NCBI RefSeq assembly: GCF_024199945.1
Contig: NZ_JANADP010000001.1
Coordinates: 4,216,001-4,280,000 of the forward strand
DNA length: 64,000 nt
Origin: Bradyrhizobium sp. CCGUVB4N
GTDB lineage: Bacteria > Pseudomonadota > Alphaproteobacteria > Rhizobiales > Xanthobacteraceae
Direction of reading: 5' to 3'
Shown here in pieces: positions 16,514-26,189 of the stretch. Below the pieces are notes generated by a model that searched no databases, was not told the origin of the DNA, and was given only the letters and a program-made list of their open reading frames with translations. The position numbers were made by a program, and so were the translations under genes. Each line of letters starts with the position of its first letter. The stretch's first letter is position 1.

Positions 16514-18343
16514 TCAGTGATTATCCCGCGGCACGCCAAACGCGGCGGCGATGTTCTGGTAGCGCGTGGCGAGCTCCATGCAGGCGCCGGTCGATTGCTG
16601 GCCGACGGTGTTGCGATAGATCTCCTGCCAGGGCGTCTGGTTCGCCGGGTGCTTGAAGCCGCCGCTGGCCTTCAATTCGGCGTGGCGCTTCTTCAACTCG
16701 TCGTCCGAGATCAGGATGTTGGCGCTGCCCTTGTTGAGGTCGATGCGCACCTTGTCGCCGGTCTTGAGGATCGCAAGGCCGCCATTGGCGGCGGCTTCCG
16801 GCGAGGCGTTCAAGATCGACGGCGAGCCCGACGTGCCGGACTGGCGACCGTCGCCGATGCAGGGCAGGGACAGGATGCCGCGTTTGATCAGGGCGGCCGG
16901 CGGCTGCATGTTCACGACCTCGGCGCCGCCGGGATAGCCGATCGGGCCGGTGCCGCGGATGAACAGCACGCAGTGCTCGTCGATGTCGAGCGAAGCGTCA
17001 TCGATCCGCTCGTGATAGTCCTCCGGACCCTCGAACACGATCGCGCGGCCCTCGAAGGCATTCGGATCCTTCGGGTTGACGAGATAGCGGTCGCGGAATT
17101 CCTTGGAGATCACGGAGGTCTTCATGATCGCGGAATCGAACAGATTGCCCTTCAGCACCAGGAAGCCGGCGTCCTTCACCAGCGGCTTGTCATAAGCCCA
17201 GATCACGTCGTTGTCGGGCTTCGGCGCATCCTTGCAGTTCTCGCCGACGCCGCGGCCGTTCACCGTGACCGCGTCCTCATGGATGCGCTTGTGCTTCATC
17301 AATTCGCGCACCACGGCCGGCACGCCGCCGGCGCGGTGGAATTCCTCGCCGAGATAGAAGCCGGCCGGCTGCATGTTGACCAGCAGCGGCACGTCATGGC
17401 CGAACTTCTGCCAGTCATCGATCGACAGCTCCACGCCGATATGGCGGGCCAGCGCATTGATGTGGATCGGCGCGTTGGTCGAGCCGCCGATCGCCGAATT
17501 GATGACGATGCAGTTCTCGAACGCTTTGCGGGTCAGGATGTCCGAGGGCTTGAGGTCTTCCCAGACCATCTCGACGGCGCGCTTGCCCGTCTCGTAGGCG
17601 ATCTGGCCGCGCTCGCGGTAGGGGGCCGGAATCGCCGAGCAGCCCGGCAGCGAGAAGCCGAGCGCTTCGGCAAGGCCGTTCATGGTCGAGGCCGTGCCCA
17701 TGGTGTTGCAATGGCCGACCGAAGGCGCCGAGGACGCCACGATCTCCATGAACTCTTCATAGTCGATCTCGCCCGCGGCGAGCCGCTCGCGCGACTTCCA
17801 GACGATGGTGCCGGAGCCGGTGCGCTCGCCGGCATGCCAGCCGTTGAGCATCGGGCCGCCCGACAGCACGATCGCGGGCAGGTTCACGGTCGCCGCCGCC
17901 ATCATCAAGGCGGGCGTGGTCTTGTCGCAGCCGGTGGTCAGCACCACGCCGTCGAGCGGATAGCCGTAGAGGATCTCGACCAGGCCGAGATAGGCGAGGT
18001 TGCGGTCGAGCGCCGCGGTCGGGCGCTTGCCGGTCTCCTGGATCGGGTGGGTCGGGAATTCCATCGCAATGCCGCCGGCCTCGCGGATGCCTTCGCGGAC
18101 GCGATGGGCGAGCTCGATATGATGGCGGTTGCAGGGGGAGAGGTCGTTGCCGGTCTGGGCGATGCCGATGATCGGCTTGCCGGACTGCAGCTCGGCGCGG
18201 GTGAGGCCGTAGTTCAGATAGCGCTCCATGTAGAGCGCGGTCATGCCCGGATTATGCGGGTTGTTGAACCAGTCCTGCGAGCGAAGGTGGCGGCGGGTGC
18301 CGTTACCGGCGGGCGCATGCCCATTGGTTGGCTTTTTTGTCAT
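16514..18343 (-). CDS. IlvD/EDD-family sugar-acid dehydratase (pentonate/hexonate type)
   Basis: Iron-sulfur dehydratase of about 609 aa converting an aldonate into a 2-keto-3-deoxy acid. ATG 18343 is preceded by AAGGAG. Cluster-ligand cysteines are Cys71 (NDLSPCN), Cys139 (TTGCDKTTPA) and Cys212 (GHCNTMGTAS). GDGRQSGTSGSP marks the C-terminal domain. The subgroup resembles L-arabinonate/D-xylonate dehydratases rather than branched-chain IlvD, because it carries the extended N-terminus HLRSQDWFNNPHNPGMTALY. Its neighbours supply KDG kinase and KDPG aldolase, so a hexonate giving KDG is equally possible. A LacI-type operator lies 140 bp upstream. Confidence 0.9.
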   Translation of the reverse strand: MTKKPTNGHAPAGNGTRRHLRSQDWFNNPHNPGMTALYMERYLNYGLTRAELQSGKPIIGIAQTGNDLSPCNRHHIELAHRVREGIREAGGIAMEFPTHPIQETGKRPTAALDRNLAYLGLVEILYGYPLDGVVLTTGCDKTTPALMMAAATVNLPAIVLSGGPMLNGWHAGERTGSGTIVWKSRERLAAGEIDYEEFMEIVASSAPSVGHCNTMGTASTMNGLAEALGFSLPGCSAIPAPYRERGQIAYETGKRAVEMVWEDLKPSDILTRKAFENCIVINSAIGGSTNAPIHINALARHIGVELSIDDWQKFGHDVPLLVNMQPAGFYLGEEFHRAGGVPAVVRELMKHKRIHEDAVTVNGRGVGENCKDAPKPDNDVIWAYDKPLVKDAGFLVLKGNLFDSAIMKTSVISKEFRDRYLVNPKDPNAFEGRAIVFEGPEDYHERIDDASLDIDEHCVLFIRGTGPIGYPGGAEVVNMQPPAALIKRGILSLPCIGDGRQSGTSGSPSILNASPEAAANGGLAILKTGDKVRIDLNKGSANILISDDELKKRHAELKASGGFKHPANQTPWQEIYRNTVGQQSTGACMELATRYQNIAAAFGVPRDNH

Positions 18344-18470
18344 TGGATTCTCCTTCAATGCAAACGCACGGGCCGGCGTCCGGGATGCCGATCGGTGCGA
18401 TGCCCGGCAGCGCGAGCATGTCGTGACGGCCCGCCTGCTGGCGAACGTTTCCTGATGGCAGGGATACTAC

Positions 18471-19568
18471 TCATGGGTCGTTGGTAACGCTATCATTTTG
18501 TACGGCTGGCGCCCATTCCGGCGTGTGCGGGCCGGCCGCGAGCCGCTGCGTCTGCGAACTCTGCCGCTCGATCACGGTAAAGCCGAGATCGAGCACGGGC
18601 TCCTCGGGACGCTTGCCTTCGATCGCCTCGATCAGCATCGCGGCAGCAGCGCTGCCCATTTCGTAGCGGTTGGTCCGGACGCTCGTCAGCGTCGGCACCG
18701 AGGAGGCCATGAATTCGAGGTCGTTGAACCCGACGATCGCGATCTGATCGGGGACTGCGATGTCCCGTCGGCGGCATTCGAACAGCACGCCGAGCGCGAG
18801 GTCGTCATTGGCGCAGAACACCGAGTCGATGCCGGGCTCGCGCGCGAGCAGATCGGCGAACAGCGCACCGCCGAGCGTGACCGAGGTCGGCGTCGCCGTC
18901 GTCACGATCAGTCTTTGGTCGAACAGGCCGGCGTCCTTCATGGCCGCGACGTAGCCGTCGAGCCGGCGCTGCACCCGCGGGTCCATGCGCGCGCCGACAA
19001 AGCCGATCCTGCGGTGGCCCTGCGCGAACAAATGAGCAATCGCCGCGCGCGCTGCATCATAATGGGAAAAGCCGATCATCATGTCGACCGGGTTGGGCCC
19101 GATCTCCATGATCTGCACGATCGGGCAGTCGGCCGCCTCCAGCATCGCGCGCGATTCCGTGGTCTGGTCGATGCCCGTGACGATCAGTCCCGCCGGCTTC
19201 TGCGCCAGAAACAGGCGCAACAGTTTCTCCTCCTGGAGGATGCTGTAACGCGTGTTGGATAGCTGGATCGAGTAACGGCTGCTTTCGGAGGCGTCATAGA
19301 TGCCGCGCAGCACGTCGGAGAACACGTTGTTGGTCAGTGACGGAATCAAGACACCGATCACCTCGGTGCGCTGCGAGGCCAGCGCGCGTGCCGCAAGGTT
19401 GGGCACATAGCCGAGCTCCCGGGCCGCGCTTTCGACCCGCGTCCGCTTGGCGACCGACAGCGCCTCGGGATTGCGGAAGAAGCGGGAGGCCGTAATGGGG
19501 CTGACGCCGGCGAGCTCGGCGACTTCCGCCAACCGAATCTTGCCCGACTTGGTGCGCTTTCGTCCCAT
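18471..19568 (-). CDS. LacI-family transcriptional regulator of the sugar-acid regulon
   Basis: Repressor-type regulator of 365 aa. The N-terminal helix-turn-helix and hinge are IRLAEVAELAGVSPITASRFFRN, then ARELGYVPNLAARALAS, followed by a periplasmic-binding-like sugar domain with FCANDDLALG and AIVGFNDLEFM. The gene lies between the two arms of the regulon: dehydratase and SDRs downstream on the same strand, ABC importer divergent at 19775. Operator-like palindromes occur in the divergent gap and within its own last codons. Autoregulation and control of both arms by a sugar or sugar-acid inducer is the natural inference. Confidence 0.92.
   Translation of the reverse strand: MGRKRTKSGKIRLAEVAELAGVSPITASRFFRNPEALSVAKRTRVESAARELGYVPNLAARALASQRTEVIGVLIPSLTNNVFSDVLRGIYDASESSRYSIQLSNTRYSILQEEKLLRLFLAQKPAGLIVTGIDQTTESRAMLEAADCPIVQIMEIGPNPVDMMIGFSHYDAARAAIAHLFAQGHRRIGFVGARMDPRVQRRLDGYVAAMKDAGLFDQRLIVTTATPTSVTLGGALFADLLAREPGIDSVFCANDDLALGVLFECRRRDIAVPDQIAIVGFNDLEFMASSVPTLTSVRTNRYEMGSAAAAMLIEAIEGKRPEEPVLDLGFTVIERQSSQTQRLAAGPHTPEWAPAVQNDSVTNDP
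18482..18495. promoter_or_regulatory. LacI-type operator upstream of the dehydratase gene
   Basis: TGGTAACGCTATCA is a near-palindrome with the central CG typical of LacI-family operators. It matches TGGTAGCGCTGTCA at 19611-19624 (reverse strand) at 12 of 14 positions. It overlaps the final codons of the lacI-like gene, about 140 bp before the dehydratase start. Confidence 0.6.
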
Positions 19569-19610
19569 TTGTTGCTCTTAACACAGCCACTCCCGCAAAC
19601 AAAGGATCGT

Positions 19611-19624
19611 TGACAGCGCTACCA
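19611..19624. promoter_or_regulatory. LacI-type operator in the divergent regulator/importer gap
   Basis: TGACAGCGCTACCA (reverse complement TGGTAGCGCTGTCA) has the LacI-family AGCGCT core. It overlaps a TTGACA -35-like hexamer at 19610-19615 pointing towards the ABC importer, with a weak TAACCA -10-like element 17 bp on. Repressor binding would block that promoter. It lies 43 bp from the regulator start, allowing autoregulation. Confidence 0.6.
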
Positions 19625-19774
19625 GCAACGACTAACCAAAGACAAATTGCCAAAGCCGCACAAACTGCCGACAATGTCGCCTGTTAAGAGGGGCTTCGGG
19701 TCGGCGAAGTTCAGAAAAAACAAGACGGTGGCGGCGCCACAGTTGCGTCGTCTAAGTCGGAGGAGGGAGCCTAG

Positions 19775-20836
<1,062 letters not shown>

Positions 20837-20893
20837 CGGCGTTTCGTGACGTAAGACGACTAAATACAAAATATAAAATTCAGGGAGAGAACG

Positions 20894-22207
20894 ATGAGCC
20901 ATTTCGACAGGCGTAGTGTGCTTAAAGCCAGCCTGGGCGGCGCAGCTTTGCTCGCTGGCCCAGGGATCGTCCCGGTGCGTGCTGCGGAGTGGACCAACAC
21001 GCCGGAGCCGAACGCCTCCATTCGCGTGCTGCGCTGGAAGCAGTTCATCCAGGCGGAGTTCGACAAGTTCGCCGAGCAGACCAAGAAGTTCTCCGAAAAG
21101 ACCGGCATCAAGGTCAAGCTCGAGGCCGAGAGCTGGGAAGACATCCGCCCGAAGGCCGCGGTCGCGGCCAATGTCGGCGCCGGTCCGGATCTGATCGTCG
21201 GCACGCTCGACGATCCCTTCAAGTTCCCCGAGAAGCTGATCGACGTGACCGACGTCGCCGACTATCTCGGCAAGCAATATGGCGGCTGGTATCCGGTGGC
21301 CGAGCGCTACGGCAAGAAGGGCAACAACTGGATCGCCATCCCGCAGGGCGCGACCGGCGGCTGCCTCAACTACCGCATCAGCCACGTGAAGGCCGCGGGC
21401 TTCGAGGAATTCCCCAAGGACACCGACGGCTTCCTCAAGCTGTGCCAGGCCCTGAAGAAGAACAACACGCCGGCCGGCTTCGCGCTCGGCCATGCCACGG
21501 GCGACGCCAACGGCTGGTGCCAGTGGGCGCTGTGGGCGTTCGGCGGCAAGGTCGTCAACGACAAGAACGAGGTCGTGATCGACTCGCCGGAGACGATCGC
21601 CGCGATCGAATACGTCAAGCAGCTCTATGCGACGTTCATTCCGGGCGTGCTGTCTTGGAACGACTCGAACAACAACAAGGCGTTCCTCAACGGCGAACTC
21701 AGCCTCACCCTGAACGGCATCTCGATCTGGACCGTCGGCAAGAACTCGACCGATCCGAAGCAGCAGGAGATCGCCAAGGACATGAACCACGCGCCGATGC
21801 CGATCGGCCCCGTGGGCGTGTCGACCGAGCAGCAGAACGTGCTGGTCTACTACGGCTACAAGCACTCGAAGTATCCGAAGGCGGTCAAGGAATTCATCAA
21901 GTTCATGATGGACAAGGAGAACTACGACGCGTGGGAGGTGGCCTCCAACGGCTACGTCTCGCCGCCGCTCCCGGCCTATAACGACAACCCGGTCTGGACC
22001 TCCGATCCCAAGATCACGCCGTATCGCGACTGCCTGAAGCGCTGCCGCGACAACGGCTATGCCGGCGATCTCGGCTACGCCTCGGCCGCCGTCATGGGCG
22101 ACTTCGTGGTGGTGGACATGTTCGCGGAAGCCGCATCCGGCTCGGCCACGCCGCAGGAAGCAGCCAAGCGCGCTGCCGAGCGTGCCAAGCGCTACTACCA
22201 GGTCTGA
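20894..22207 (+). CDS. Tat-exported sugar-binding protein of ABC importer (family 1)
   Basis: Periplasmic solute-binding protein of 437 aa that delivers sugar to the permeases at 22275 and 23225. The N-terminus is a twin-arginine signal (DRRSVLKASLGGAALLAG) ending before AAEW. The body is a family 1 (maltose-type) binding fold with IRVLRWKQFIQ, PDLIVGTLDDP and NDSNNNKAFLNGE. ATG 20894 follows GGGAGA. The family takes oligosaccharides, polyols or monosaccharides; the catabolic neighbours suggest a monosaccharide or sugar acid. It is followed by a hairpin that may set its expression above the permeases. Confidence 0.93.
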   Translation: MSHFDRRSVLKASLGGAALLAGPGIVPVRAAEWTNTPEPNASIRVLRWKQFIQAEFDKFAEQTKKFSEKTGIKVKLEAESWEDIRPKAAVAANVGAGPDLIVGTLDDPFKFPEKLIDVTDVADYLGKQYGGWYPVAERYGKKGNNWIAIPQGATGGCLNYRISHVKAAGFEEFPKDTDGFLKLCQALKKNNTPAGFALGHATGDANGWCQWALWAFGGKVVNDKNEVVIDSPETIAAIEYVKQLYATFIPGVLSWNDSNNNKAFLNGELSLTLNGISIWTVGKNSTDPKQQEIAKDMNHAPMPIGPVGVSTEQQNVLVYYGYKHSKYPKAVKEFIKFMMDKENYDAWEVASNGYVSPPLPAYNDNPVWTSDPKITPYRDCLKRCRDNGYAGDLGYASAAVMGDFVVVDMFAEAASGSATPQEAAKRAAERAKRYYQV

Positions 22208-22216
22208 TCAGCCACA

Positions 22217-22259
22217 GGCGGCGGCGTCCGGTTTGCTGGGCGCCGCCGTTGTCGTTCTT
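22217..22259 (+). terminator. Intra-operon attenuating hairpin after the binding-protein gene
   Basis: GGCGGCGGCG (22217-22226) can pair with CGCCGCC (22241-22247), followed by the T-rich GTTGTCGTTCTTT. It lies 10 bp after the binding-protein stop and 28 bp before the permease gene. Partial termination here would give excess binding protein over permease, a common arrangement in ABC importer operons. Confidence 0.5.
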
Positions 22260-22274
22260 TGAGGGGAGTCCGAC

Positions 22275-23222
22275 ATGGCCGTTATCGCCGAGCCCGCCGC
22301 TGCGGAAGTCAAGCGCAGCAGCTTGTGGAGCAGGGCGTTCGAAAGCCGGCATTTTCTCGGCGCCATGTTCATGGTGCCGGCGATCGCGATCCTGATCCTG
22401 TTTCTGGCTTATCCGCTCGCGCTCGGATTCTGGCTCGGCATGACCGACACCAAGATCGGCGGCGTCGGTCGTTACATCGGCTTCCAGAACTTCGTCTCGC
22501 TGTCCAAGGACAGCGTGTTCTGGCTGTCGGTGTTCAACACCATTTTCTACACGGTGTTCGCGAGCATCGTGAAATTCGCGGTCGGACTTTACCTGGCCCT
22601 GCTGCTCAACGAGCGGCTGCCGTTCAAGTCGATGGTCCGCGCCATCGTGCTGTTGCCCTTCGTGGTGCCGACCGTGCTGTCGGCGATCGCGTTCTGGTGG
22701 ATCTATGACAGCCAGTTCTCGATCATCTCCTGGGTGCTGATCAAGGCGGGCCTGTTGACCCACTACATCGACTTCCTCGGCGATCCCTGGAATGCGCGCT
22801 GGTCGGTGGTGCTCGCCAACATCTGGCGCGGCGTCCCCTTCGTGGCCATCACGCTGCTGGCGGGATTGCAGACGATCTCGCCGTCGCTTTACGAGGCCGC
22901 CAATCTCGATGGCGCCACCAACCTGCAGCGCTTCCGCCACATCACGCTGCCGATGCTGTCGCCGATCATCGCGGTGGTGATGACGTTCTCGGTGCTGATG
23001 ACGTTCACCGACTTCCAGCTGATCTACACCATCACGCGCGGTGGCCCGATCAACGCGACCCATCTGATGGCGACGCTGTCGTTCCAGCGCGCCATCACCG
23101 GCGGCAATCTCGGCGAGGGCGCGGCGATCTCGAACGCGATGATCCCGTTCCTGGTCGCGGCAATCCTGTTGAGCTTCTTCGGGCTTCAGCGCTCCCGTTG
23201 GCAGCAGGGCGGGAGGGACTGA
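22275..23222 (+). CDS. Sugar ABC transporter permease (MalF type)
   Basis: Inner-membrane permease of 315 aa with six main helices. The first is at about residues 32-55 (FMVPAIAILILFLAYPLALGF), and the EAA loop LYEAANLDGATNLQRFRHI contacts the ATPase. It pairs with the MalG-type permease that starts 2 bp after its stop. Substrate is shared with the binding protein at 20894. Confidence 0.94.
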   Translation: MAVIAEPAAAEVKRSSLWSRAFESRHFLGAMFMVPAIAILILFLAYPLALGFWLGMTDTKIGGVGRYIGFQNFVSLSKDSVFWLSVFNTIFYTVFASIVKFAVGLYLALLLNERLPFKSMVRAIVLLPFVVPTVLSAIAFWWIYDSQFSIISWVLIKAGLLTHYIDFLGDPWNARWSVVLANIWRGVPFVAITLLAGLQTISPSLYEAANLDGATNLQRFRHITLPMLSPIIAVVMTFSVLMTFTDFQLIYTITRGGPINATHLMATLSFQRAITGGNLGEGAAISNAMIPFLVAAILLSFFGLQRSRWQQGGRD

Positions 23223-23224
23223 CC

Positions 23225-24100
23225 ATGACCACCGTGGACGACCAAAGCGTCGGAATGGACTATCTGGAAAGCTTTCCGCGGAAGTTCCTCCGCGTCTACC
23301 TTCCGCTCGGCCTGATCATCGTCTTCCTGCTGTTCCCGTTCTACTGGATGGCGGTGACGACGTTCAAGCCGGACGCGGAGATGTACGACTATGAGAAGTA
23401 CAATCCGTTCCTGATTGCGCATCCGACGCTGGAGCACATCAAGAAGCTGTTCTTCGACACGGACTATCCGTTGTGGATGTGGAACACCGTCATCGTCTCG
23501 GTGTCCTCGACCTTCATCTCGCTGTTCGCCAGCGTCTGCGCGGCCTATGCGATCGAGCGCCTCCGCTACAAGGGCTCGCGCTATGTCGGCCTTGCGATCT
23601 TCCTCGGCTATCTCGTCCCGCCCTCGATCCTGTTCATTCCGCTGGCGGCGATCGTGTTCCAGCTCGGCCTGTTCGACGGCAATCTGGCGCTGATCCTGAC
23701 CTATCCAACCTTCCTGATCCCGTTCTGCACCTGGCTCCTGATGGGCTATTTCCGCACCATCCCGTACGAGCTTGAGGAATGCGCGCTGATCGACGGGGCG
23801 ACGCGGCTGCAGATCCTGACCAAGATCACGCTGCCGCTGTCGCTGCCGGGGGTGATCTCGGCGGGCATCTTCGCCTTCACGTTGTCCTGGAACGAGTTCA
23901 TCTACGCGCTGACCTTCATCTCCTCGTCCGAGAACAAGACGATTCCGGTCGGCGCCATCACCGAGCTCGTCAATGGCGACGTCTACCATTGGGGCGCCCT
24001 GATGGCGGCGGCCCTGACCGGCTCGGTCCCCGTAGTTATCCTTTATTCCTTCTTCGTAGAGTACTATGTGTCGGCGATGACCGGCGCCGTGAAGGAATGA
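23225..24100 (+). CDS. Sugar ABC transporter permease (MalG type)
   Basis: Second permease, 291 aa. ATG 23225 is chosen since it follows the previous stop by 2 bp with GGGAGGG upstream; a TTG nine codons earlier overlaps the neighbour. Six helices, an EAA loop (ELEECALIDGATRLQILTKITLP), and the C-terminal segment ILYSFFVEYYVSAMTGAVKE common to MalG-type proteins are seen. It completes the importer: ATPase, binding protein and two permeases in one transcript. Confidence 0.94.
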   Translation: MTTVDDQSVGMDYLESFPRKFLRVYLPLGLIIVFLLFPFYWMAVTTFKPDAEMYDYEKYNPFLIAHPTLEHIKKLFFDTDYPLWMWNTVIVSVSSTFISLFASVCAAYAIERLRYKGSRYVGLAIFLGYLVPPSILFIPLAAIVFQLGLFDGNLALILTYPTFLIPFCTWLLMGYFRTIPYELEECALIDGATRLQILTKITLPLSLPGVISAGIFAFTLSWNEFIYALTFISSSENKTIPVGAITELVNGDVYHWGALMAAALTGSVPVVILYSFFVEYYVSAMTGAVKE

Positions 24101-24173
24101 TCGCGGGGCCTGCCTGAGAACGCGTCAGTAGATCAAGGGCGGCGCGTTCCGGCCAATAAGAAGGAGTAGGCTC

Positions 24174-25160
24174 TTGCACATTCTGGTTCTGGGTGCTGCC
24201 GGCATGGTCGGCCGCAAATTGTGTGAACGTCTCTTGCGCGACGGCCGGCTCGGCAAGAGCGACATCACCAAGCTGACCATGCACGACGTGGTCGAGCCCA
24301 AGAAGCCGGAGAAGGCCGGTTTCCCCGTCGAGACCGTCTCGGGCGATTTCGCCGTGCCGGGCGCTGCCGAAAAGCTGATCGCCGGCCGTCCCGACGTGAT
24401 CTTCCATCTCGCCGCGATCGTCTCGGGCGAGGCCGAGCTCGATTTCGACAAGGGCTACCGCATCAATCTCGACGGCACGCGGATGCTGCTTGACGCTGTC
24501 AGGCTCGTCGGCGGCGGCTACAAGCCCCGCGTCGTGTTCACGTCCTCGATCGCGGTGTTCGGCGCGCCGTTCCCGGATGCGATCGGCGACGAGTTCTTCC
24601 ACACGCCGCTGCTCAGCTACGGCACCCAGAAGGCGATCGGCGAGCTGCTGCTGGCGGATTATTCGCGCCGCGGCTTCCTCGACGGCATCGGCATTCGCCT
24701 GCCGACCATCTGCATCCGTCCCGGCCTGCCCAACAAAGCGGCATCGGGCTTCTTCTCCAATATCCTGCGCGAACCGCTCGCCGGCAAGGAAGCGGTTCTC
24801 CCGGTCTCCGAGGACGTCCGCCACTGGCACGCCACGCCGCGCTCGGCCGTCGGCTTCCTGCTTCATGCCGGCACCATGGACCTCGCCAAGGTCGGTCCGC
24901 GTCGCAACCTGACCATGCCGGGCTTCTCGGCCACGGTCGGCGAGCAGATCGCCGCGCTCAGGCGGGTCGCGGGCGACAAGGTCGCCGCGCGCATCAAGCA
25001 TGAGCTCGATCCGTTCATCGTCGGCATCGTCGGTGGTTGGCCGCGCAATTTCGAGGCGAAGCGGGCGCGCGAGCTCGGCTTCACCACCGAAGAGAAGTCC
25101 TTCGACGATATCATCCGCATCCACATCGACGACGAGCTCGGCGGCAATTTCGTCGCCTGA
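24174..25160 (+). CDS. denD: NAD-dependent epimerase/dehydratase family, D-erythronate dehydrogenase (DenD)-like
   Basis: Extended SDR of 328 aa. The Rossmann motif is GAAGMVGR at residues 8-15, a Ser/Thr catalytic region is VFTSSIAVFGAPFP, and the YxxxK motif is YGTQK. The pattern (FHLAAIVSGEAE, LRLPTICIRPGLPNKAASGF, HWHATPRSAV) is that of the DenD group that oxidises D-erythronate to 2-keto-erythronate. The start codon is TTG 24174 after AAGAAGGAG. Other members of the Den pathway are absent here, so another acyclic or lactonised sugar acid is possible. It sits between the importer and KDG kinase genes. Confidence 0.82.
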   Translation: MHILVLGAAGMVGRKLCERLLRDGRLGKSDITKLTMHDVVEPKKPEKAGFPVETVSGDFAVPGAAEKLIAGRPDVIFHLAAIVSGEAELDFDKGYRINLDGTRMLLDAVRLVGGGYKPRVVFTSSIAVFGAPFPDAIGDEFFHTPLLSYGTQKAIGELLLADYSRRGFLDGIGIRLPTICIRPGLPNKAASGFFSNILREPLAGKEAVLPVSEDVRHWHATPRSAVGFLLHAGTMDLAKVGPRRNLTMPGFSATVGEQIAALRRVAGDKVAARIKHELDPFIVGIVGGWPRNFEAKRARELGFTTEEKSFDDIIRIHIDDELGGNFVA

Positions 25161-25169
25161 TCGTTGGAG

Positions 25170-26171
25170 ATGAACAGCGTGGACATGACGATGGCGAGCG
25201 TTGCTTGCATCGGTGAATGCATGGTCGAGCTCCGGCAGGCTCAAGGTGGACAGTCCACCGGCCAGTCTGCCGGGCAGGGCGGTGGCCTGTTCTCGCGCGG
25301 CTTCGGCGGCGATACCCTCAACACGGCGGTCTATCTGGCGCGGCTCGAGATCAAGGTCGACTATCTCACCGCGCTCGGCGACGACGGCATGAGCGAGGAG
25401 ATGATCACGGCCTGGAATGCCGAGGGCGTCGGCACGCGGCGCGTGGTGCGGCTGCCGGGCAAGCTGCCCGGCCTCTACATGATCCAGCTCGATGCCAATG
25501 GCGAGCGCCAGTTCTTTCACTGGCGCGACAGTGCGGCGGCGCGGCAGCTGATGAGCCTGCCGGAGACCGACGAGCTGCTCAACTCGCTGATGAGCTACGA
25601 CATCGTCTATCTCTCGGCGATCACGCTCTCGATCTACGACGCCGCCGGACGCGACCGCCTGTTCGCGGCGATCAAGCGCGCCCGGCTGCTCGGCACCCGC
25701 TTCGTGTTCGACACGAATTTTCGCGCACGCGGCTGGCCCGACCGAGACGTCGCGCGCGAGGTGTTTGCCGCGGCGTTCGCGGCGGCCGACATTGTGCTGA
25801 CCTCGACCGAGGATCTGCTCGCGCTCTATCCCGGCGAAAGCCGTGAACAGCTGATGGCGCGCATCCCGACGCCCGAGCTGGTGTTCCGCCTGGCCGAGCC
25901 CGTCAGCATGCTGCGCTTTCCCGGGGCGACCTATGAGGTCCACGCCGAACCAATGACCAAGCCGGTCGTTGACACCACGGCGGCCGGGGACAGCTTTGCC
26001 GCGGCCTATATCGCGGCCCGGCTCGGCGGTTCCGATCCGGTCGAGGCCGCCCAGGCCGGGCATCGCCTCGCCAGCCTCGTGATCTGCTATCCCGGCGCCA
26101 TCATTCCGGGCTATGCCATGCCGCCGAAGAAGCGGCACCGGCCGGCGACCACGCGTCAAGCGACCAAGTGA
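25170..26171 (+). CDS. kdgK: 2-dehydro-3-deoxygluconokinase (KDG kinase, PfkB family)
   Basis: Phosphorylates 2-keto-3-deoxygluconate to KDPG. About 333 aa. PfkB motifs are GGDTLNTAVYLARL (N-terminal) and DTTAAGDSFAAAY with the catalytic Asp near the C-terminus. FFHWRDSAA is the substrate-recognition segment typical of KDG kinases. The start is uncertain among ATG 25170, GTG 25179 and ATG 25185; the TTGGAG at 25164-25169 would best serve GTG 25179. It is followed after 18 bp by KDPG aldolase, which supports the assignment strongly. Confidence 0.9.
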   Translation: MNSVDMTMASVACIGECMVELRQAQGGQSTGQSAGQGGGLFSRGFGGDTLNTAVYLARLEIKVDYLTALGDDGMSEEMITAWNAEGVGTRRVVRLPGKLPGLYMIQLDANGERQFFHWRDSAAARQLMSLPETDELLNSLMSYDIVYLSAITLSIYDAAGRDRLFAAIKRARLLGTRFVFDTNFRARGWPDRDVAREVFAAAFAAADIVLTSTEDLLALYPGESREQLMARIPTPELVFRLAEPVSMLRFPGATYEVHAEPMTKPVVDTTAAGDSFAAAYIAARLGGSDPVEAAQAGHRLASLVICYPGAIIPGYAMPPKKRHRPATTRQATK

Positions 26172-26189
26172 AACGAAAAGATCCCAGAG

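Noticed and set aside
16403..18487. Long plus-strand frame opposite the dehydratase
   Set aside because: Shadow of the IlvD/EDD gene on the minus strand, whose Fe-S cysteines and domains are intact.
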